Source of the DNA: Siphonodentalium dalli
Lineage: Eukaryota > Mollusca > Scaphopoda > Gadilida > Siphonodentaliidae
Direction of reading: 5' to 3'
Length of the DNA: 64,000 bases
NCBI GenBank assembly: GCA_032622095.1
Contig: CP136061.1
Location: 120,292,754 to 120,356,753 of the forward strand
Part shown: piece after piece, positions 50,501 to 59,500 of the stretch
How the letters are laid out: each line of letters starts with the position of its first letter
Position numbering within the stretch: the stretch's first letter is position 1
Program-made: the position numbers and the translations under genes
The notes under the pieces: generated by a model
Databases searched by the model: none
The model's input: only the letters and a program-made list of their open reading frames with translations
Told to the model about the DNA's origin: nothing

Positions 50501-53500
50501 AATTAATTTCGTCGCGACAAAGAACGCCAGAGGCAGGCCACAGTGTCTACTCCGATTATCAATGGAGCACACCTGATCTCGGCAAATCTCGTTCACACGT
50601 GGTTTCAATTGAAATTAATTTTGTTGTTGTTGTTGATTTGATTGAAACCGTGAGATTACAAGCTTAATCCGGGAGCACGGGAGATGAGGCCTCAAACCGG
50701 TAATCTCCCGCACGATCCGGGAGATTAAACAGGTCTGCTAACCGGCCTATTTCAGCATAAAAATATATCGAGAAAAACTTGAAATTAATTTAAATACAGA
50801 CTTTATATGCTGCAGAAAGGCTTATTCAAGTCATATTATTAAGAAAAATCAGGTCCCAAATTCTTTGTGAAAAATTAGATACAGCTGGAAAATTGCTATG
50901 ACTTTGGTAAGTATATAAGGAATATATGACATGTATTTTATGAATTTGTGGACCTAACTAAAATTTTAAGGTTCAAATGACCCAAGTGCTTTTAATTGGC
51001 ACGATTTATTGGCGAGGAAATTTTCTAATTATTACAGTCCTATGCTTGTTGATAAATCATTGACATGATATAATTGATCATTTTAATTCTGTATCTTTCC
51101 AGCTGCAGACAATAGTGCTGTGTCTTTCAACAGAAGAAGTTGTCACAGACCTTGAGCTGGATTCTTATATTGAATCTATAAAGTTAGTAAATCATGATCA
51201 TAAAGATGGTCTATCTCTTTGTAAACATGTGCCATATAGTTACTGGGGTATAAAATATTAGATATGAATCCTGAAATGCTTCCATCGTTTAACCGAGACC
51301 AGAAATTTTATTGTGTAATTTTATCACAAATAAATGTTAATTAGACTCTTTATCACTTATAACTTTTGAATAAAACAATACAGTCAATAAATCTAGGACA
51401 TTTAATGTTCGGAACGCAGTTATGGGAGCACCCTAATGATCTATATCGCTATATGGTATCGCCTGAATGGTCGGTTCTAAAAATAAAAGAATTAACCCTC
51501 CCACTGAGTCATTGCATTTTATAATAAAATAATCGGAATAAAATCAATATTAATTGATAGAAGCATTTCCAGAAATGGGTCTTCAATTCATATTTATTAT
51601 TTTATACCCACGAAACTATTTAAAAATTGTTATATGAAGAGATAATCCATCTTTAAGATAAAATTCATTCACACTCAAGTGAACTGTCACTGCAGTACGA
51701 GTGAACTCATTTTAACCTTTCTTTATTATATACTCATTGACGAGTAGTTCCCTTATGAAATGTACAGATAATGTACCATAGACAGTTTGTTGAACTTATT
51801 ATCTAATTATTTCCCACCAGTGAATAGACCCTTCTGCACTTGTATTATCTGTTTGTCGGTCTTTCGTCTTCTTATATTTCTTGAACATCCCTCCAGATGA
51901 ATAATGGACCAATCCAATGTACACTTTTATAACTTGTGGGAAAATCCATACTAACGCCAAAATAAACTCACGCTGTGGGCCAAAATAATTCATGGGCAGC
52001 TGTTTCCATATTATTTTTTCATTTTTTTTTCCAGGATTCTTTGCCAGATGATTTCGGATACATTCAAAGAGTATTAAAATACAAAATACAGAACACATGA
52101 CACCCAAACTATTTATAGAAATGCTTCCGGTTTGGTACCAGGAATGAAAACTTAACTTTTGATGCAATGTGTTTCGTGAGTTGGAAATCGGGAGAACAAC
52201 AAAACAACTGGCGTTTTCGTTAAAAACTATGGTTAAAATAAATTCACAAACAGAATAAAATTATACCTTTTTAATCAGCATGGGATGGTCGGACAGTTTT
52301 ACCCCAAAAATAATAAAATGGAAGAGGGTCGGCAGGTTTTGGACATGGTCGGTCGGGATAGGGGAAGCACAGCTTCAGTTATTTTTTGGCCTAAAAAAAG
52401 GGTTAAATATGATTGGTGACAAAAGCAGAACATCTCAAAATTGTAGCTTCTCAGGAATGGCATGCTGTTCTTGATATGTTTTGTTCTAGATTAATGTAAT
52501 GGTGATTTCTAAATTGAATTCCCACTATTCTTCAATTTCTTTAACTTCCAGGAAGGTTGTGAGGACACACAGAAAAGATCTAGATGTCTGCTGCATGTGT
52601 CTGAATCTACTCACTTCACTTGTTTCACATTTGTCGAGGGGAAATAGCACAATCTCAACACTACTCCAAGAATGTCGGGATATAACCATGCATCTTATTA
52701 GTGCTTTCTGGTTAGTGTTAAATTCTACTCTGATTCTACTTTCTGTTCTTTTGTTGGTTTATTTGTTGTTCTTCGAATTTTTGTTAACATAAAGATACAT
52801 AGGTTGCAATGATTATTCTAATCGACTATGCTAATCAATTTCAATTCGAATAGAAAATTAAAGCTTCAAAATTGTAACACATATATACCATGCATTTTCC
52901 TTGTTCATTTAATAATCCTATCATCATTTGTAAAACTGCTCTTTATTTTCATCCAATATATGTTCAAGAAGGTATGCTACCTTTTCAGTCAACTAAAATA
53001 TCTTATTACAATAATTACATCATAGATGCTAGTATAAAAAATTTATAAATTGCCATCTTGTACGTAAACTTAGGACTAGCCAGACATTTCCAATAGGATT
53101 TATTATCTTCTGGTTAATTGTTTATGTCACTCTTGATCTCCCAATATTTGAAAAATATATATTTATTGTCTTATAGATTTTTCCCAGTAAGTCCTTAGCT
53201 TTCAAATGCCTGTAACCATATAAAATGTGTCAGGAGCCTGGAATACATCTTTAACATAGTTATATCTCTATTGATCTAGGAAGCTGCAAGAGGAAGGACA
53301 GTATTCCTATGTAGTTCGACTTCAACTCGCCAGATGCATGGAAAAGTTTGTCAAGGTATCAGCGAAATGATTTATTTTTAAAGGCACACATATCCAAAGA
53401 AAGAGCATCAATCTATATATTGAGCTTTAGAAAAATGGGTTAACCCTTTATTAAATACTCATTGATGCATAGCTCACTTAGGAAATGTTCAGAGAATAAG

Positions 53501-56500
53501 TTCGACAAAAACATTCATTATCTAAATATTTCCCACTAAAGAATATGAATCCATCGGCATTTGTATCATAGTTTCATCTGTCTGTCATTTTTGTGTGCTC
53601 ATTTTGTGTGCTCATTTTTCCTGAATAATTTAATAGATCATTCCAATGTATACCTTTATAACTAAACAGGAGAATCCATTCAGTAAAGAAGAGTTAAGGT
53701 GCCATAGAGATGACATATTTCAATATTGATGGTCATGCCAAATTACTGAAACAATTCAATTAATATGTATAGATGAAAAATGTTTTTGCAAGATAGAATG
53801 GAATAAGTGAAAATAATATTCCATATTCCAATGATCAATTTTCACTTAGACTTTCCATTCTGGACTCCATGACCTATGATCTTTTAGGCCTAGCTCTCTT
53901 GTATAATTATAATTCATTTTTCACAGAAGGATATATCCAGATCTGGAAGAAATGTGTCACCACTATTTAGCTGACATTCCACATAAAATAGTCAGATCAT
54001 GTGTATTGTTATTTGACGAGTTATTTGATCTAATAATTATGTATGGTTCATGATCTTTGATAACAAAATATCCACAAACATGGAACAATTATCCGATTTG
54101 CATGCCGTTCATAGCACCAAATCATGGTGTCTGTAATTATGGTCTGAATCGACAATGGCATATCGAAGTACCATTATTGCTGTCATCTCGCAACAATTGT
54201 GCTATTTGTCGTGTCTATAACTGTAAATTTAGGCCATGCGGTAATTTAATATTGATATCTTATATCATTGTTGTAAAACAAAACTTAAATAATGCTTAAT
54301 TCCACATTAAATCTAAATGTTTTCATGCCCACAATTCAACGGAATACAATTAAATTCAAAATGCGCGCCTGCCCTTGACCCAGTCACCCAGCTAAAAATA
54401 ATGTGATATAGTTTGAACCAATTATGGCATTGTGTTAAGCCAAGATGAAATGGTAGGAAATCTGATGAGGTTTTCTGAATGTTAGACTTTCATCTTTTTA
54501 TTCAGTTTGATCCTGGTAGTGTTTGGAGCACCTTGAAGGATAGCGGATCGGGCAATGAATGTCAATCAGTGAGAGATATATATCCTCAAATACTAACAGA
54601 TGTTTGTCAAGATGTCAGACTTTTTGTCGCACAGTCTGTCAAAAGGTAAAACCATTTATGGATATTTTTTTTATTGAATAATAACAAGAACATGTATTCA
54701 GTGACTCCAATAACACGGAAGTCGTATTTTGGGCTAGTGTAAATGATTTTGTTAGTAATTTAAAATTTTAAATAACATCAGATGTGACATAAACATTAAC
54801 TGTGACATAATATATGGCCTCAAGTGAAATCAATTGGTCCGTCACATTAAGAATTGTCCACCACAGATTTTATGAAACGAGTTTGATAAATTTGAATCAC
54901 AATGAGTTTCATAAATACACGAGTGCCGTATCGACAGACCTATTTACACATCGTGTCATTCTGTGTTTATTACACGCTTCGCATCCCAGAATCCATGCAT
55001 TAAAAATACAGGCATGTTTTGTCATGTGTGATGATACTTTTATTTTATAGTTCCGGTTTCATGGTTGAGGCGAACGTCATGTACGTCATTTAACATCAAC
55101 GAGATGCGTGTGGAACATACGATACGTATTTGTAAATATGGAACCGCAATAACACTGTACTTCTGGGAACAAGCGTGTAATAAAATATAACGAACCAAAG
55201 CCGGAAGCTTTGGGTCGTATATAGACTATATCTGATTTTGTGACGTCACCAATTATTATCTAATACGACGCAGCTGTTTTGAATTTTGCGAGCGCTTATG
55301 TCGCACAGTAGATCGGTGGGCTTAAAGCATTAATGTCGTAATCGGACATTCTTGTTACTGTGTCTTTCGATTACTGGTATTGCAAATGATAATTATGAAC
55401 ATTGAATTACAATGTAAGTTCATTCGTAGCATTAGTTTACCTTTTATTGAGAAAATAAGATAAATAAATAACGACACTATTGTTTTACATCTACACACAT
55501 CGGGGCGAGTGAAAAGTGATTGAAATTCCTGATGTGAAATATAATAAGAATGTCATCACGAATTTAATGTTCTACTCTGCGAAGATGGGCATTTAATGTA
55601 CAGCACTTGGTACTGTGCGAAACGAAATAACATATTTAATAAGGAATTAATTGTTATCATAAGACTATATAGTACATACATGCATGTAATAATCCATAAA
55701 TATACTATTTTCTGGAATCAAAAGGAAACACATATATAATTATGAACAAAGCAGATGATACATTCAGGCGAACTCGGTCAATTTGGGAAAGTTACACGAT
55801 GACGTTGTTCGTCGATTTTAATTGAAATCAACACGGTGACACCTTTGAATGAAATGAACAGCTATGAAATGGACACGTTTCTCGGTATAGTATCTCCGCC
55901 GCAGTTCTCACCCAGCGTTAAGAAAAGAAATATATTGGTCAAATTCATTAAAGATGTTCCCATTCCCCTCTCGACAAGGTATAACTATTTTCACTTTGAT
56001 GTTGGTACTGGTAGTTTATAACCATGAATAGTCTATAGCTGTCGATCAAGACTATACCCGGAAGTACAATCTGCCTAATTTATACTCAAAATGACGATTG
56101 GGGTCCTTTCATTCGACAAGCCCAGGAAATATAGCCTTATGTGAATCTTATTTCCAGGAGGGAATATCAGAGAAACTGATTTTGATAAAAAAAAAAAGGA
56201 AAAAAAAAGCCACAGCTACCCTCATATGAGTGGTTTTGCTTTGGTACGTTAATTACGCTAGCGTATGGTCATATTATCTCAACATAACACGTTGAAGATC
56301 TTGTATATCACATGAAATAAACTAGAGCTTTGTGCCTTTTTAACAAAACAAAATCCTTAAAAGAAGCTTAAAAATGCATACATTTACATCATTGGCTCGG
56401 GATTGCAACAAAAAATATAGTCTCCTAATTATGCCTCTTTGTTTTTGTGTCCATTTTCGTTAGTGCAACGAAGTTGTGCAAGAATTTAACTTAATGAACA

Positions 56501-59500
56501 AATCAATCATTTTGCATTGTCTGGTTTTGTTGTCATGCACGGCTTTTCAAAATAGTATTAATCTGCCTCAGCAATGTAAAGTAATTTTGTTGGTGTGCTA
56601 CCAATTTACCGGAAAGCACATGCTTATTCATCACTAGTGACATATACACTACGTGATATAAGGAATATGTAATGGCTTTTTATGTGTACCCATACCATGT
56701 ATGGTACACATAATGCCGACGTCCGGATCAACCATCCGTTGTTCGTTCGTCTGTCCGTCCGTCTGTCCGTAGACACTTGCTATCCGATTCATTTACTCAA
56801 ATATTTTTTATCGAATCGTGTTCATATTTTATGTGCATGTTTATGATGACACACTTCTCACCTGTATAGTTTTTGGTATCGATCGGTTGATCGGTTTAGA
56901 AATTATTAACACTTTGCATCCGCACATAGGTATGAGCTATCCGATGCTGTAACCAAAGTATTTTTTGTCCGATTGTTTTCATATTTGATATGTAGGTTTA
57001 TAATGACACCCCCCTCACCTGTATAGTTTTTGGTATCGACTAGTTGATCAGTTTAGAAAATAATTAACCCTTCACACACATGCTATCCATTGTAATAAGT
57101 TGAATATATTTCTTCTGATCTGCCTCATATTTCTTACCTAGGTTTTCCTTAGCATGGTCTTCATCTGTATGGTTTTTAGTATTAATTAATTAACCCTTTT
57201 CACTCTTATGTTTACTTAGAACTCACGCAAGCTGCTATGACTCAAAACATTTTTCATCTGATCTACACCAAATTTGGTACACGTGGTCCTCACCCCAAAA
57301 TACAGATCAAGTTCAAATTTGGGTTTGATCCAATATATTTTAACAGAGTTGTGGCCCTTGCGGTTCCATACAGTGTATTGACATTGTCAGATAGCAGATG
57401 GTGTTTACAGAATCTGTGTCTTATCTTAGAATAAAATTAAATCACCCATTGGGTAGTTCCACCTTATGGTATCATTGAAAATGATTAACCCTCTCCACAC
57501 ATCATATGGTTTTGATGCTTTTCATTTGATCCTTCTCTGATTGTATGTACAGGTTGATGGTGATCCACTTTTATCTTGCATGGATTTTGGGATTAAAATT
57601 AACCCATTCCATAGACACATGATACCCGATTGGCAGATATTAAATTATACCTTTCACTTTGAGCCAGGTTTATTAAGGATTTCTAAAAACAGAGGAAATG
57701 TCTTATTTTGAAATTCCCTCTATTGCATTTGGGGTGCAGGATAATAATAATGTTGCTTGTATACTTGAGACTGACTTATTATTGTATGGGCTTCTAAATC
57801 CAATTACATTCATTTATAGACTATTTTGATCAGTTTGCTATCTGATTTGATATCTCAAATATTTGTTATTGATAATATTTATATATCATGTCATTAACAA
57901 AATTAACCCACCCATTCCATAGACATACAGTGTGCTATCCAATGTAATGACACTAATATTTTCAATCTGACCATTCTCAAATCCCACCTAGTTTTTACAG
58001 AGTTATGGCCCTTTTTTTAATTAGAATTCACGCATGCTGCCATAACTCACAATTTTTTTATCTGATTAACAACAAATTTAGTATGTGAGATTGTGAGCCC
58101 AAAATATAGATCAAGTTCGAATATGGGTTTGATCCGATTTATTTTAAAGGAGTTATGACCCCTTTTTTTGTTTTTTTAAATTCGAAAATTTAATTTAAAA
58201 AAAAAATTTAGATTGAATTTCCTCGCTCAATTTAACATGCAACAAATATTAAAAAACGTTTATAATAATAAAAAATTATTAATTAAAAAAAAAAATTGTC
58301 ATTGACACTAATTTGTTTTAGTTGTATATCATTAATTAGGTGTGATGTCCTGTTTTGAAAATATGAAGATTTAATTGCAATAGTTGCATGTAATATAATG
58401 ATATCAATAAATTGCCATGTGAACATCCAATATCCAGACTATATGAGTGTACCTTTAATAGATGTCATTCAAAGCAAAATCTGTTATTAATTGAGTGATG
58501 ACATATGTTACATAGCTCTAGGGGGTACTTGTATGCAGGTAAAGATAAACAACCTGCTGGCTGGATAATTGTTTATCCTATCTGTCAAATTGATTAATGG
58601 CTAAACCATTGGATCTCACAGTGAGAGGTCCTTGTGTGAATAGTTATGAGATTTAAAACGACTCCCCCCCCCCCCCCCCCCCCCCCCCACCCCAAATACT
58701 TTTAGTGTTGAAACGATTAGTGAATTTCAGAGTCGACTAGTCGAGGCCCAAAAGTCGCGTTGCGTCGACTAGTCGGTACCCGATATCAAAACTTTCAAAC
58801 ATAACATTGTATGGAAAATTCATCGTACATGGCGTACACTGATGACTGATGCAATGACGGTCTATTGCGTTGCACATTTCCCTGCATACACACCAATTTA
58901 TTTTGGAAATAATACTGTAAACATCTTGATATTTATCCAACACACTGAATGTAATTATATAATTAGACATGTGGTGGATAATGATTAGATACACGATCAT
59001 TTATACAGGTTTTAAATTTAATATCAGCGTTCGAGATTATTTCGTTTAGTCACGTGATCACCAATAAACCGGTGCCGAGCGGTGTCACTATAAAATGTTA
59101 ATGTTCCGACTAAATACGTCCTATAGTATAGGCTACGTTGTAGAATACGATAGCCAGTTCTTAATGTCAGTATCATTTATATACGATAGCACCAATGACG
59201 TCACCTTAAGCGACCTTCACCCAGCGTCGCATCATAATCCGACGGTGCGAGATCAATGGAAATATACACAGTGTCTGTATCAAAGCGGTCTCGGACAAAC
59301 TACAAAGCCGCATCAATCATTGCCATCATGTCTTTGACCTCAAACGACGAGTGAGACATTGTGTTGTCAATTTTATTCGTCCAATTAATAGTCGGGTCAC
59401 CGGTCAGTGTATGTCTATACTAGTAACACTGTCAATTCCGGGTGCCACCAAATGGTATACTTACCATAACTTACGCGCAGTTAACACCTTTTATGCAGGA

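Noticed and set aside
51799-52167. 122-codon frame on the - strand
   Set aside because: No recognisable domain. It lies partly in a dispersed repeat and in intron 17.
55836-56021. 61-codon + strand frame in intron 20 as an extra ATM exon
   Set aside because: Exons 20 and 21 join in phase with a match to vertebrate ATM across the junction (VKR-S-LFHDK), leaving no room for another exon.
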